Assembly: GCA_012845835.1 (NCBI GenBank)
Contig: JABAKD010000002.1
Coordinates: 19,978,129 to 20,042,128 of the forward strand
Direction of reading: 5' to 3'
Length of the DNA stretch: 64,000 nt
From: Undaria pinnatifida
Taxonomy: Eukaryota > Sar > Phaeophyceae > Laminariales > Alariaceae
Positions within the stretch are counted from its first letter, which is position 1. The number at the start of each line of letters is the position of its first letter. The translations under genes and the position numbers were made by a program. Shown one piece after another: positions 33,965 to 45,878 of this stretch. The notes beneath the pieces are model-generated. The model was not told the DNA's origin. It worked only from the letters and a program-made list of their open reading frames with translations, and made no database searches.

Positions 33965-35390
33965 TCATGTGTTATGAATTGGTCTCCCAGCAGGGTAGAC
34001 AGGAGAAGCGACCCCATGATGTATCATATTGGCTGCAACCACAGCGGTCAAGGGTCCAGTACCGTAGAATATGCCAATAATCCGAACCGGCACGTAATCG
34101 TCAATGTTGAATACCCAAAACCCGTTTTTTCTCCTCTGAGATCTCGAATGGTTCTCTTTCGGCGTAGGTGAAATCCACACAGGTGGTCGGCGGGTTTACC
34201 TCTGGTGCTCGTTTGACGTGCATGTTTGTCGAAGGCCTCCTCGACGCTTGGATTGGATCTCGCACTATCGGTCTCGTGATGCGATACATCCGGTGCGACT
34301 CCAGTCGTAGCAGAATGTGCGTCCCCGGGCGAAATATCAGGTAAAACTCCTCCTGACAAGAACACTCAAGCTTCTTGCGGTAGGTGTCCAGCCCTTGATG
34401 ACGATTATCCGATCTCTGGTGACGATAACGCTTCTGGTTTTTGATGAGCACGCTTCAACTCCGGTCGATGACGCTCCGCCTGTTGTTGTAGATGACTTTT
34501 AGTCTTCCAAAAGGTTGTCCTCGTAGTAGCACACAAAAAACGCTCCGCCTCAGTGACAGTGGCCTCCTTGGGCGTGCTGTCCGGGATTTGCGCACGTTGA
34601 CGCCCAGTGTCTGTGACAGTAACCTCCTCAGGCGTGTTTTTTCAGCCCGTTAGTGTGCCCTCCTTCTTGGTCGTAAGATTCTGTCCATACCACTTGGATA
34701 CCCTTCTCTGTTGGGGCGTTGCCGTCGTAGTGTACTCCATGGCTATGCCGAAGTTGGCGCATAATTCTTGTATCTCTCTACGCGCGCTCGTTTCCCTTGG
34801 CGTCGGCGCATGCACGTGCTGCTGGAACTACAGCAGGCGTTGGTGACGTATCAGCCGTGCCTCCCAAGGCGCGAAGGTGTATTTCTTAGGAGCATAGGCC
34901 CTTGTCTCCTGGGTGTTGGGTGAGCGGAAGCGAAGTGTTGCTGTCGAACTGCAAGTGAGGGTTTCCCGTCTCAAGGATAGTGGTTACCCCTGACTGTGTT
35001 GCTATGACCGAGGAGAAGACGACCAGACCAGGTGCGAACATGGCATTTGATGCGAACAGGAACACGCTGGCCAGTCTGGTCGATGATACATACCCAGATG
35101 GTGCCTGTTTCTGTTGCGAATACCTTCTCGTTTTCGGCGGTCACGATGGTCTTCGGCTCCTTCAGCTTCTTGGAATCCCTCATGTTGTTCCGCAGTCTTG
35201 GAATCAGCTCCTAGTCTATCATATGGTCCGACGCGCCGCTGTCCACAATCACCGTAAACCCGTCGGTGTTGGGGTGAAAACCCCTTTAGCCGCTGCCAGC
35301 TAGCAGTCCTGTAATCGCGAATCCGTTGATCGACCGGTAAAGGTGTACACACAAAACTGCCCGGGAACGCGTGGTAATGACTCAAGACGG
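33965..35390 (-). pseudogene. Ty1/copia retrotransposon fossil
   Basis: On the minus strand: a copia protease signature (TVIVDSGASDHM) at 35224-35265, followed by typical post-protease sequence (TIVTAENEKVFATETGT) at about 35080-35140. An integrase segment (REIQELCANFGIAMEYTT, then ATPQQRRVSKW) lies at 34680-34780 and an integrase-RT linker (LRLESHRMYRITRPIVRDP) at about 34240-34300. Stops and frameshifts interrupt it. The order PR-IN is that of Ty1/copia. The RT is missing, and no LTRs were found. Confidence 0.8.
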
Positions 35391-35814
35391 TGACACAGAA
35401 CCCTCTCTTGTTATTATCCAGCCGTCGAGTGACAGCTCATGGCGAATCATGCAGAAAAACGCCCGGTAAAATCAATCCCTCATTTACCCCGCCGCGTGTC
35501 CCCTTGAACCTCACGCATAGTCTAAATCCCTCATCAATATTTAGAACTCCCTAAAATAAGATGGGTCATATCCGCCGTGTTCATGAGCAGCAGAAAATCC
35601 CTGAGTTCTTCACATGAGGAGCTCAATAGTTCATTCGAAAAGAAAACGAAGGCATTCGTTCGCACAACCCGACCAAGCTTCTATGCCCCTTAGTCCTGAA
35701 GAAATATGTACTCGTGAAACTATTTCACTAACCCGCAGTTCCTCACATGAGGAGCTCAATCACTCAGGGACTTTTGACCCAATGATACAACTGCAACCCC
35801 TACCGTGGGATGAC
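35391..35814. other. Spacer between the two LTR-retrotransposon fossils
   Basis: Holds two direct copies of CACATGAGGAGCTCAAT (about 35607 and 35744) and a block (35606-35705) that recurs diverged at 44015-44115 (GAGGAGCTCA, then AACCCGACCAA). Possibly LTR remnants. Confidence 0.4.
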
Positions 35815-38800
35815 TCATGGGCACAACCAACACCCCTCTTTCTCATTATATACGACGATTACACTAATACCCCCCCTGCTATGTACATGACAAGCCAAAC
35901 ATCGCGGAATTGAGATACATCGCAATATCATTTTGGATACTACACGGGCACCCCCAAAGGGGAATGCGCCGGTTGATAAGGACGTTGGCCATACCTTCAG
36001 CCGTAAACTCGGCGGCAATGACAGCGGACATGTTCCCGCGGCGGCTAAAACGGTCGGTGACAAGCAAGATGCAGGTGTTACGCCGGGACGTGACCGGCAA
36101 TGCCCCAACATTGTCCACACTGACCGCGACACCCGACGCCGGACGGAGGGGAATCGAGATGACGGGCCAACGAACCGTTATTTGCGGTGTCTTCCGCGCT
36201 TGACACTAGACAGTGGTGCAGTCAGCAGCGGGTTCAAGTGCTCGTTCTATCCACCGATCGAAAAGTTGGAGCATGAAAATTGTACGGGCCGTGCCGAGGT
36301 GACAGGAAACAGTTGAGTGGCACGCTTGCATTATCCAAGGGTGCATGAGTAACGGCACATACATTCGAACTGGCTCGTCACCCAAAAAACAAGAAGCGTG
36401 TCCGCCGGGCGTAGGGAACTGGGGGTCGGGGTTGGATTACGGACGAGACAATGCTCTCGTTGGCAGAATGGAGATGGCCTTTGCCCGCGAGCTCCTGAAT
36501 CTCCGATAGAGAGGGGCGCTGTTACGGGGGAAAAGGCGCTAAGACATCGGTGGGCAGGGCCAATGATCGGCCGAGAAAAATGTATTGGAAGGCGGCGTAG
36601 CACGCAGGCTCTGTCTGTTACTTCTCCCAGTCCACCTGCGAATAATTGCGCAGCGGGATCGCCAAATTGCTATTCGGCAGCAGCGCCGAGGGCGTCCAAC
36701 ATGGCCTTAGGGGCGGAGGGAGGCCCCAAAGGGGTCGAGAGTCCTAAAAGCGGAGCGCTCAAAGGCTTCGCTTGGTCGCGGTCGGACGGGATGGGTACCG
36801 CCGGGACAGGCGTTAGAGCCCGAGAAGGGCCCGTGGCAACGGCCAAAGGTGGTCAAGAGCGCGGAACGCGCGGCAGAGGGTCGAACCGAGAAGAAGATGA
36901 CCGAGGGACGCTGTCGGGTCCGAAATAATAATCAACAGCGGGCGACATGGCGCCGGCTGCAGCGGCTGTTCTTCGGTGTGTCCGAGTGGAGATGCGGCCC
37001 GAGGGCGGCAGTGCCACTGAATCCTCCGAAGGGGCGTAGGGGCCGGCGGGGATAAATCGGCCGGCGGGGATAAATCTGGTGGAGCAGCCGCGAAGGGCAC
37101 CGCGAAAGCCGGTGTGACAGCGGCGTCGGTGGCAGACAAAAATGGTGCGCGACCGAGGCGGTCATCACCGGTATCGACGAAGGCAGAAACACGGGCGACG
37201 AACCTCCCGGTAGGAGCGGAAAGGTCATCAATCCTCATGCGTGGCCCGTGTGCGCGAAAATCATGAAAATCAGGGAGAGTCAAAAGGGAGCCCACCCAAA
37301 GGGCGCTATTGGGTCGAGGCACCAGTCACCCAGGCCGATGCGGGGGACGGGTGTAAAGGACGTGTGTAGGCCACGGGCCTGGCGAGATATATGGCCCTAT
37401 TGTCTACAGGGGTGAGACGGCTAGACGCTGCGGTCGTGCTCTGTCACCGGCTGTGGCAGACGGCAGGGGAAATAAGCATTACCGTCGGCGCTACCTGTTC
37501 GGTACTCGAGTGTGTAATCGAACGCGGTGAGATACTTGAGCCACCGCTGGACTCGTGCGATGCGGTCCCCAACTTTTCCGATATTTTCCTGATCCTTGTG
37601 ATCCGAAAAAAGACTGAACTTCGTGCCCCAAGGTAGCCTCGAAGGCGCTTTTTCGCCCAAACAATGTTATTTGCTTCCCAGTCAAGCGGAGTCCAATGCA
37701 TTTCCGAATCGAGGGTAGCGCGGCTAAGGTAGGCGATAGGGCTCATGGAGCTGTCGGGCTGCTCCTGCTCAAGCGTAGCACAAAAACCATCGATGCTACG
37801 TCGTAGTGCACCCGGAATAGGCCGGAGCCGTTCTCCATGGCGTCCCAATTGGGAAAGACCAGGACCGATGGAACGGCGAGCTCCAAGAGCAAGTCACACC
37901 CAATGGCTTCCATGGTACGCTTGAACAGAACTCTGACGCCCTTCTTGAGGAGGGCGTTGATTGGTTGAATGCGTTTGGTCATATCTCCCAGAAGCTTTCG
38001 GTAGGCCGCCCAGGAGAGAGCTCAATTTTTTCAGATCGCGGGGCATGGGCATGAGGGTTAAAGACGACACTTTCTCAGCGTTTGCACGCACGCCCGCGGG
38101 CGAGATGGAGTGACCCAGGAAATCGGCGCCCGTCGCGGCGAGCCGAGCTTTCGATTGAGACAGCTCAAGACTGTGCTCGCGTAGTCGCCCGAAGAAGGCA
38201 CGAATGGTCTTGAAGTGGGCCGACGGGGCTGAATCGAAGACAAGTACATCGTCAGGGTACGCCGCAACCTGTTATAAACCCTTGCTAATCTCGTTAATAA
38301 CCTTGGCAAACCGGACAGGCAGTGCATTGCTTCCCTGAAGCATAGCGGGTCACGCGTAAAGGTCCGTTGGGGGGCAAAACGCCGTTAGTGGAACCGTCTC
38401 CTTGTGCGTGGTTATGTGATGAAACTACGACACGAGGGCAAAGAGGGAGAAAACGCGACCTTTGCCCAAAGAGTCCAGGGCGTCATCCACACGCGAGATG
38501 GGCAGCTGACTGAGTCTGCTGGTGATGTCGTTGATATTTTTGTGGTTAACAGTCATCCGAGCACCGCCAGATTTGTCCAGGACGATCACCAGAGGGCTCG
38601 AGTACGGCTAAGTCGAATGTTGGACCAGACCGGCAACGGGATACTGATTGAGACTGGCGTCCATCTCTTTGGCCAAAATCGGGTTGATGCGATGGAGCCC
38701 CGAGGTGTCAGGTGCGCTGCCCTCCGGTACCAAAATATCCGAAGGCCTCAGAGAGCAAGAGCAAAAATCCGCTTTAGCTCTGGAAAAAATGCCCGGAAAA

Positions 38801-39850
38801 TCACAGAGAACGTCGCCTAGCTGTTCGATGGCTAAAGGTGTCCACTTTGAGCTATGTAAATCAATGGCTATGTCGCGCAAAGGCGTCGGCAGACGGTCCC
38901 GGACGCGCAGGACGAAGCACGTTGTTCGGAAGTGAAATGGTCGAGCAGGGAAGGCGAGGTCGAGGCCATGGTTGCAGCTGCTGTGAGGCAGAAATCCGAA
39001 ACCGCCGCAACCTCAGGCACGTCCGTGGACGGGGAGAGGACGGGGGCTCTGTTCGTACGCTGGAAAACGTCAATGGGCGCGCACGTTAATGGGGCGCGGG
39101 CGACTCCCAGAAGGTCGCCGGGCTCAAGGTCGGCTGTGCCAACCATGGGAAGGACCTGTCGCCCTGAGGCGACAAAGTGTTCTTCGGCAAAAGGAAGGTC
39201 CGGCAGAGGCAGCATTTCGACGAGATAGGGGCCCTTAAGAGCTTGTGAGCCGTTAGTGCGGACCAAGAGGCTCGTCTGACAAAGTGACGCCATCGGCGCC
39301 ATCGTGACGGAGGTGAAACCCACACTGCCAGAGGTGAGGGTATCGGGTACGAAAGCCGATGCACCCGTGGGGGCAGGGTGTGATCACGTCAGCTCCCGGA
39401 ACTCCTCTGGTCAGACGGGCGGGGAGGGAGCAAGCGGCAGGAGCGCATGCTGAAACGCATCCAGCTACTATCGCATCCCAAGAGCACCGCGTGATGCATA
39501 ACCGAGGCGGGGACAACACAGACCCACACGGCAAGGGAGCTCTTTGGCCGCCCAACCCGGAAGAATTGAACGCTCAAACGGACGCTCGTCGAGGTAAGCA
39601 GGGGAGAAGATTTGCCGGATCCCTCCGAGGAACGAGGAGCAGAGTCCTGCTTGCAATGGACGGTGGCCGCGCCAGCCCAAAACATCTGCTATAAAACGTC
39701 TCGACGGATGAAGTCTGAGGGGAGGCCGTATATAAGAGCGCGACACAGCCCAAAGCCGTGGATGCGGTGGTCCCACTGTCAACAGCGTTTTTGGTGGTAA
39801 AGTAAGCTTCGTTGAGCGTAATCGTGCCGCCGACGAGAACCGGGCCTTTC
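35815..39850 (-). pseudogene. Degraded Ty3/gypsy pol fossil related to the young element
   Basis: Read on the minus strand, pieces of the same Pol appear in order with frameshifts and stops. Protease flank (GTITLNEAYFTT, matching GILTVDDASFTT of the intact copy) is near 39780-39830. The inter-domain region (VEMLPLPDLPFAEEHFV, TADLEPGDLLG) is at about 39090-39230, the RT N-terminus (HRINPILAKEMDA) near 38650-38700 and RNase H (SDHKDQENIGKVG) near 37560-37600. The linker is at about 37200-37320. The integrase core (LVTDRFSRRGNM, IPLWGCP) is at 35930-36060, cut off near 35880. A weak gag-end-like stretch may lie at 39860-40030. No LTR pair is recognisable. Confidence 0.85.
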
Positions 39851-40102
39851 TCGGGGAGCTAGGGCGTGTCCGCGAGGGCGGGGACGGCTCAAGGAAAGGG
39901 CGACAGCCAGCACATCGGGGCTGTGGTCATCTGGCGCGTGAGAAGAATGAGTCGAAAACTCCGAAGGAAGGCCGGGGCAAGCTCGTGCCGAACTCCAAGG
40001 GGCGGCAATGGCGCGGGGGTATTGCACGATTTCCCTCGGACGATGTCGGAGTGCAGAACTGAGGAGAACAGGAGGGGTCCTACGATGGAAAAACGAGAAA
40101 AC

Positions 40103-40760
40103 TGGTGGTAAATGGAATGGAAATATCTGCCAAAAAAAACTGCCCCAATAATAGATGGGAGAAACTGTGCGCAGAGAGTGGGAGGGGAAACAGTCGGGAC
40201 GGGAACAAGGCGCCTTATCGTCGGGAAGGTAGATGGTGCGGGAGCAGAAACGGGGGGGACGGCTGGGAAATCACCGTCGGGAACAAAATACCACACGGTT
40301 TCCCGTTCCCGGCCCGTCCCGTTCCGCTCCCGTCCCGACCACAATTTTTCTCGACCCCACTGTTACCACTCGTGCTGGACGCGTGCTACGATAGGTGCAC
40401 CACTTTTTTTTTTAGGTTCCTCAATTTGGGAGCTTAAGACACAACTCTCCCAAAAGCTGATCCGGAGAAAATCAAAACTACTACCGGATGAATAGTCCCA
40501 TGGCCTAGATACACAACAAGAATCATACCAAAAATCGCGTATTCCCGACGATTTTGGGTTAAGGACCTCCGTCATTCAGAAAATATTTTATACCAAAAGT
40601 GTTACCTCGATCGTAGCATGCGTCGCCGCTGGGATCTGCTATTTTCCTTTTTCCGGATTTTTGAGGTTTTCCACACCGGGAAGGCGTTTCTCATATATGC
40701 GGGAGTCGTCCCACGCTAGGAGCGCAGCAAACGTTTCCACACCTCGAACAGATCAAATCC
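40103..40760 (+). repeat. Dispersed repeat R2, copy 1
   Basis: Matches 62755-63410 in order: TGGAATGGAAAT, AATAATAGATGG, GAGAGTGGGAGGGGAA, CACACGGTTTCCCGTTCCC, a run of CGTCCCGTTCCG steps, then TTTTTCCGGATTTT. This copy has extra sequence at about 40335-40615. No coding content. Confidence 0.75.
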
Positions 40761-40769
40761 CATTTTTGG

Positions 40770-41222
40770 GATCTAGCTCTTTGTGGACAGATAGATCTGA
40801 TATTTGATTTTATTTGTATGATCTGCGGGACCTAGATCATATTTCACTGATGGGATCTGTACGATCTAGCTTTTACACACATGTTTGCCTGGGTGGGATC
40901 TGTATGATCTAGATCCTTCGCGTGTGTTTGCGTGGGTGGGATCTGTGGGATCTGTGGGATCTGCACATGTTTGCTGAATGGGATCTGTGGGATCTGTGGG
41001 ATCTAGATCATATTTGACTGATGGAGTCTGCATGATCTGCGGGATCTAGATAATACTTCACTGATGGGATCTGTATGATCTAGATCTTTCACACATGTTT
41101 GCCTGGGTGGGATCTGTATTATCTAGATCCTTCACATATATTTGCCAGGGTGGGATCTGCATGATCTAGATTCTTCATACATGTTTACCTGGATGGGATC
41201 TGTACGATCTGAAGGATCTCCA
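40770..41222 (+). repeat. GATC-rich minisatellite, cluster 1
   Basis: Tandem units of about 40 bp built from GGGATCTGTATGATCTAGAT followed by CTTTCACACATGTTTGCCTGG, with shorter GGGATCTGT repeats. GATC occurs about every 15 bp. Confidence 0.9.
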
Positions 41223-41734
41223 TTTTCCCCGCGGGTGATGGTCATGTACCAATACCTGGTATATCATAGAGCAGCGATCGTCTTTTTTTTTAGGGTTATT
41301 TTTACGAGGCAGTAGTACAACATGTTACCTACGTCACTGATTTTTGTAGAGTTTGTAGAGGAGTTGTATACCCTTCACGGGGAACGACCCGCCGCAATTT
41401 TCAATTTTCAGGCACGGGCGTCGTAGCTGCGCTGCAACCTGTCAAATAATTCGGGAAGGAGGGGCGATCATTGATATCTGTACTGTGGTTTTTGGTTCCG
41501 TTGCTCTTGTTTCACTGCATGCCCGCGGGTCGTCACACTGACAGCACTCCAGACAGCAGGCGCGTTCGTCTATACTCACGATTACCGTGCGGTTCGTACG
41601 GCGCAGGCAGCCCAGCCGCTGTAGTTTGTAGCCGCGAGTTGGTTAGTTTTGGGAACGGGGGAACTCCATGCTGTAGTTGAGTGGATACCCGCGGCCATGT
41701 GAGTTCAGTTTGCACATTAGACCTTTTCACTTGT
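41223..41734. other. No gene recognised
   Basis: Mixed sequence without a supported feature. Confidence 0.35.
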
Positions 41735-41905
41735 GCGCTTTTTTCCGTATCGTGCGTTCTTAGGCGGGAAAGCGTAGTATTTCCCGGACGAATTTTGATT
41801 TCACTTGGTTTTTCGGATCTTCCTAGGGCTCCAGCATCTTTGTGTGACCACGGAATCTAGATTTTTGACAAGAGTTAATGTGAGAAAACAACAACAACAA
41901 CATAT
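41735..41905 (+). mobile_element. SINE-like element, short subfamily, with (AAC)n tail
   Basis: Reverse-complement partner of 45701-45852: CGTATCGTGCG, GGCGGGAAAGCGT, GGATCTTCCTAGGGCTCC, GTGACCACGGAATCTAGA, GAGTTAATGTGAG, then (AAC)n. The AAC run is at the presumed 3' end. Confidence 0.7.
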
Positions 41906-41948
41906 CATACTGGACTGGCGCCAATAAAAAAAAACTTAAGTGTTCGTG

Positions 41949-42240
41949 TGTTAAGATACGGCCTCGAAAGGCCGGTAATTATCCGGATTGAGACCATTTG
42001 GATGGGTTTCGTATGACAAGATTGGCGTTTTATATTCGGGATAGTCAGGAAATAGATCGGAGGCACGAGCATCCGATCTCAGAAGCCATCCGGGGCTCTG
42101 GTTGAATCGAATAAAGCTGCGTCTCTACGAAGGTTAAGAAAGTGAGCACTCTCCGAGGACCTGCTCAATTGGCAGATCTGCAGGGGACACTCTGTATCTC
42201 CGCCCAGCTCCCTTACATTATGGCGTCGTCGGCAGCACTT
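41949..42240 (+). mobile_element. LTR (269 bp) plus primer-binding site of an LTR retrotransposon, rest lost
   Basis: 41949-42217 is homologous to the solo LTR at 7124-7396. It is followed by TTA and then TGGCGTCGTCGGCA at 42221-42234, the same primer-binding site as in the young Ty3 element. The internal region is lost; a TRIM-like element starts at 42241. Confidence 0.75.
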
Positions 42241-42613
42241 TGTCAAGGTATTAGTGAGGTATTAGTGCGTTTGACCACTTGCAAAAGGTTAGCCAATAGC
42301 TTACCCAAACTAAGCCTTACAACACTTTCCCCCCCTGAAACGGCGGGACGGGACAGGTCGGCCGGATATAAGGGCGGACTTGTCAATATCCAAGCCATTT
42401 CATTTCCTGGGTATACCGGGGAGAGTATTTTTCAAGTTCGACATAGGGAAAGTCTGAAAAAGTTCATTATGGTGGATGTGGGACTCGAACCCACGGTCGA
42501 AAAAACCCATGGTCTGTCGACGACGCCATTTGTTAAGGCATAAGTGGGGTATTAGTCCGTCTGACCGCTTGCAAAGTTTAACCAATAGCTTACCCAAACT
42601 GAGCCTTATAACA
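42241..42613 (-). mobile_element. TRIM-like element, complete copy 5
   Basis: Terminal repeats 42241-42324 and 42531-42613 flank a 206-bp interior with the purine tract complement (CCCCCCCTGAAACGG) and the primer-binding-site complement (CTGTCGACGACGCCA). No target duplication is visible. Confidence 0.88.
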
Positions 42614-43440
42614 CGTGCTTTATACGAGATCGGAGCTACATACAACGTAGCAGCCCTTGGTAGTTGCCGATTTTGGGATCTTGGTGGCTGCCGATTAAGC
42701 TCCCACGCACACACTGCCCAACTCCACAAGCACACAATCATGTGGAGCTCTAGCAGAGCACAAGCATAAACATGCAGATGTCGGGGGAAGCAGCTCTAGT
42801 GGCTCTGCACCCGCAGATGACACCGCCAGCGGGCAGCAAGGACGTTCCTCTGCCGATCCGGGGACATTTTTGCTTCGCGAGTGGCGCGAAACGGGATTTA
42901 CCCTTAACTGTCCCTTAACTGTCTAGTGGCATGTGTGGCATGGATGGCTGTGGTACCTTCGCTTTTAAATTGGAAGAACAGAAGTGCGAGGTAACTACAC
43001 AATATGATAGTGGCACCAACGTCCATACGGGGAAGTTGTAGCTGTGCAATTGAAATGACAATGACCTGCGCAGCAGGGTGCTGACTTTTCTGTTTTTTTG
43101 GCCGCATATTCTCGTTCATCGACTTTGCAAGATGCATATTACCTTCGCCGCGTTCCATTCATGGCAGGACTTCATCCCCATCCATCTTATTACGACCGAC
43201 CTGTACGAAGTAAGATCAACCCCACCTTCTCTACAAATTTACAGACAGGGTAGGGTAAGCTGCATCACGGAGAGCTGCCGCACATGTATGTGTTGCCTTG
43301 TGTAAGCTGTACAAAACTCGCCCTTGCACACACGTTTACGTTTGCCCGCGTGTATTCTGCATGGTCTAGCTCTTGTTTCACACACTTTTGCCAAGGCGGG
43401 ATCTTCATCACCTATGTTCTGAACGCACATTTTTTATGGT
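42614..43440. other. No gene recognised
   Basis: About 800 bp with no supported frame or repeat. Confidence 0.35.
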
Positions 43441-43985
43441 TTCCGGGGTGGGATCTGTATGATCTGTGAGATCGATATTACATTATGTTTTCCGGTGGGA
43501 TCTGTATGATCTGCGGGATCTAGATAATGTTTTCTGGGCGGGATCTGTACGATTTACACACATGTTTTCCTTGGTGGGATCTGTATGATCTAGATCCTTC
43601 GCACATGTTTGCCTGGGTAGGATCTGTATGATCTGGATGATCTGCACATGTTTGCTGGTTTTGATCTATAGGATCTGTGGGATCTAGATCATGTTTCACT
43701 CATGGGATCTGTATGATCTAGATCCTACACACACGTTTGGCTGGATGGGATCTGTATGATCTAGATCTTTCACACATGTTTGCCTGGGTGGGATCTGTAT
43801 GTGATCTAGCTCCTTCACCCGTGTTTGCGTGGGTGGGATCTGTGGGATCTGTGGGATCTGCACATGTTTACTTGGGTGGGATCTGTGTGCTCTGCATGAT
43901 CTGCACATGTTTCGCCGGGTTAGATCTATAAGATCTAGATCTTATGCACAACTTTTCCATATCGGCCGAAAAGGATCTAGACGAT
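43441..43985 (+). repeat. GATC-rich minisatellite, cluster 2
   Basis: Same unit as 40770-41222 (GGGATCTGTATGATCTAGAT plus ACACATGTTTGCCTGGGTGG), about 2.2 kb away and in the same orientation. Confidence 0.9.
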
Positions 43986-44124
43986 CTAGATAATCATCTG
44001 TCCGAGGTGTTTCTGCCAGCTCCTAACACGAGGAGCTCAGTATTTCACCCGAAAAACACTATTTCGCAGACGTTAGTTCGCGTAACCCGACCAACATCTC
44101 CATGTGCGTTAGTAGTCCTAAAAC

Positions 44125-44690
44125 AAATGGGGGGTAGAAAAACAAAATAAACCACCTACCGTACATAAATATGATAGAGCAGTATAGTGGAAACTACAGT
44201 AGTTAATGAATTTATAAAATAGATGTTATGTTGGATCTATTAATAGCTCAAAATTCCCCACCTCATCAAGTAAAAATACCAACACTTACCCCTATAGTGA
44301 ACAAGAGAGTCTTACTACGATAGCCCCCCCAACGTTTCTTTATCAAAATTGGCCGGTTTTGACACCAGCTCCCGATCGTATCTCCTCAAATACGGTGTCC
44401 CTTGAATCCCCGACGTCATCGTTCGATGGACATTTGCGCGCAATAATATATATGGAGACCTTGTGTTAATAGCATCCTTCCTCGTGTCGAACAGCCATGA
44501 AACGTTCGTTAAAGAAAATCGCTGGTTTTGAGGGAGGTTATCGTAGAACCAGTCAAGATATATATAGGAAAAACTCACTCATACAGTATACGGAGTATTA
44601 CAAGTACCAAAAACGCAGCTTGCAAAGATGAGGATTGACCCGAAATCCGTCGAACTCACGGCTGACGTCCTTGAAATATTTTTTATTGAA
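44125..44690 (-). mobile_element. Fold-back or MITE-like element, left member of an inverted pair
   Basis: Its right end carries the end motif (CGCAGCTTGCAAAGATGAGG at 44611-44630, then CTCACGGCTGACGT). Both this motif and the stretch at 44150-44290 (CTCAAAATTCCCCACCTC, AAAAATACCAACACTTACC) recur inverted at 46085-46545. Confidence 0.7.
44317..44440 (-). other. Repeated coding-like segment, copy A
   Basis: The minus strand reads RRYDRELVSKPA and LGGLS. It pairs with copy B at 45307-45440 (RRYDREPVLKPA, LGGLPP). The two share an open frame despite marked nucleotide divergence and a 3-nt indel. Protein family not recognised; possibly part of a transposon gene. Confidence 0.35.
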
Positions 44691-44917
44691 ATGGTATTCT
44701 CGTAAAAAAGCTACCATACATACTAAAATCGATAATTTCACGCTTGAGGTGGGATGATAAATGGGATGATGACTCATGGGACTCGAACTCCCCCTAAAAG
44801 TCGCGGGCTTTTTTTTGTTCTTGTTCCCCACCTACCTATAACCTTACAGCAGTGCGCTCTCGGAGCTGCTTGCCCGCACCAACAGTAGTAGCATAGTGGT
44901 ATTAAATAGTTGGCAGG

Positions 44918-45303
44918 TGTTAAGGTATTAGTGGGGTGTTAGTCCGTTTGACCACTTGCAAAAGGTTAACCAACAGCTTACCCAAACTAAGCCTTACGAC
45001 ACTCTCCCCCCCCTGAAACGGCGGGATACCAGGTCGGCCGGATATACGGGCGGACCTGTCAATTATCCAAGCCGTTTATTTTCCTGGGTATGCCGGGGAG
45101 AGTATTTTTCAAGTTCGACGTGGGGAAAGCCTGAAAAAGTTTGTCCATAGATAGGTGGATGTGGGGTTTGAACCCACGACCCGTAAAAACCCATGGTCCT
45201 GCCGTCGACGCCATTTGTTAAGGTGTTAGTCGGTTATTAGTCCGTTTGACCACTTGCAAAGAAAGGGTTAACCAATAGCTTACCCAAACTAAGCCTTATA
45301 ACA
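44918..45303 (-). mobile_element. TRIM-like element, complete copy 6
   Basis: Terminal repeats 44918-45001 (84 bp) and 45216-45303 (88 bp). The interior has the purine-tract complement and the primer-binding-site complement, here GCCGTCGACGCCA with one triplet missing. Confidence 0.88.
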
Positions 45304-45306
45304 CAG

Positions 45307-45440
45307 GTGAGTTGTTCTACGGTGGTAGCCCCCCCAAACTTTTCTTCGACGAAATCGCTGGTTTCAAAACCGGCTCCCGGTCGTATCTCCTGATGATATG
45401 CAATGTCCCTCGACACCCCGACGTCATCGATCGATACGCC
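45307..45440 (-). other. Repeated coding-like segment, copy B
   Basis: See copy A at 44317-44440. It starts directly after the TRIM-like element at 44918-45303. Confidence 0.35.
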
Positions 45441-45619
45441 TTTGCACACAAGAAGATAGACTTACTTACTAATATCTTTCTGCTGAAAGCGCTCGGTTGG
45501 TGCATCCCTGGCGTCTCCGAGGTCGGACGGTCCAGCTTACTTGCGGAACGGTCCAGCTTTTCTTTGATTTCTTGCTCCACCTTATATCTATTTCTGTTAC
45601 AAATATATATATCGATTTT

Positions 45620-45878
45620 TTTATGGGGATCATTTTTTTTTTCCGATGACACCCAGATTAGAACTACCGAAGACCAAGATTATAAGCGGACAGTCTATCT
45701 GTTGTTGTTGTTCTCAAATTAACTCTTGTCAAAAATCTAGAGTCCGTGGTCACACAAAGGTGCCGGAGCCCTAGGAAGACCCGAAAAACCAAATGAAATA
45801 GAAATTCGTCCGGGAAATACAACGCTTTCCCGCCTAAAACGCACGATACGACATCTACTAGACCACAATGTCACATTG
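45620..45878 (-). mobile_element. tRNA-derived SINE unit 1, interrupted
   Basis: The minus strand is tRNA-like (CTAGTAGATAGACTGTCC with a CTTATAA anticodon-loop-like stretch). It is split by the (GTT)n element at 45701-45852, flanked by ATCT duplications. The T-arm of this copy is decayed. Confidence 0.65.
45701..45852 (-). mobile_element. SINE-like element, short subfamily, with (GTT)n and ATCT target duplication
   Basis: Inserted in SINE unit 1: ATCT lies at 45697-45700 and 45853-45856. Matches 41735-41905 inverted. Confidence 0.75.

Noticed and set aside
40770-41222. CRISPR-like array of regular repeats
   Set aside because: The spacers are themselves repeats and vary in length, there are no cas genes, and the DNA is eukaryotic. 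It is a minisatellite.
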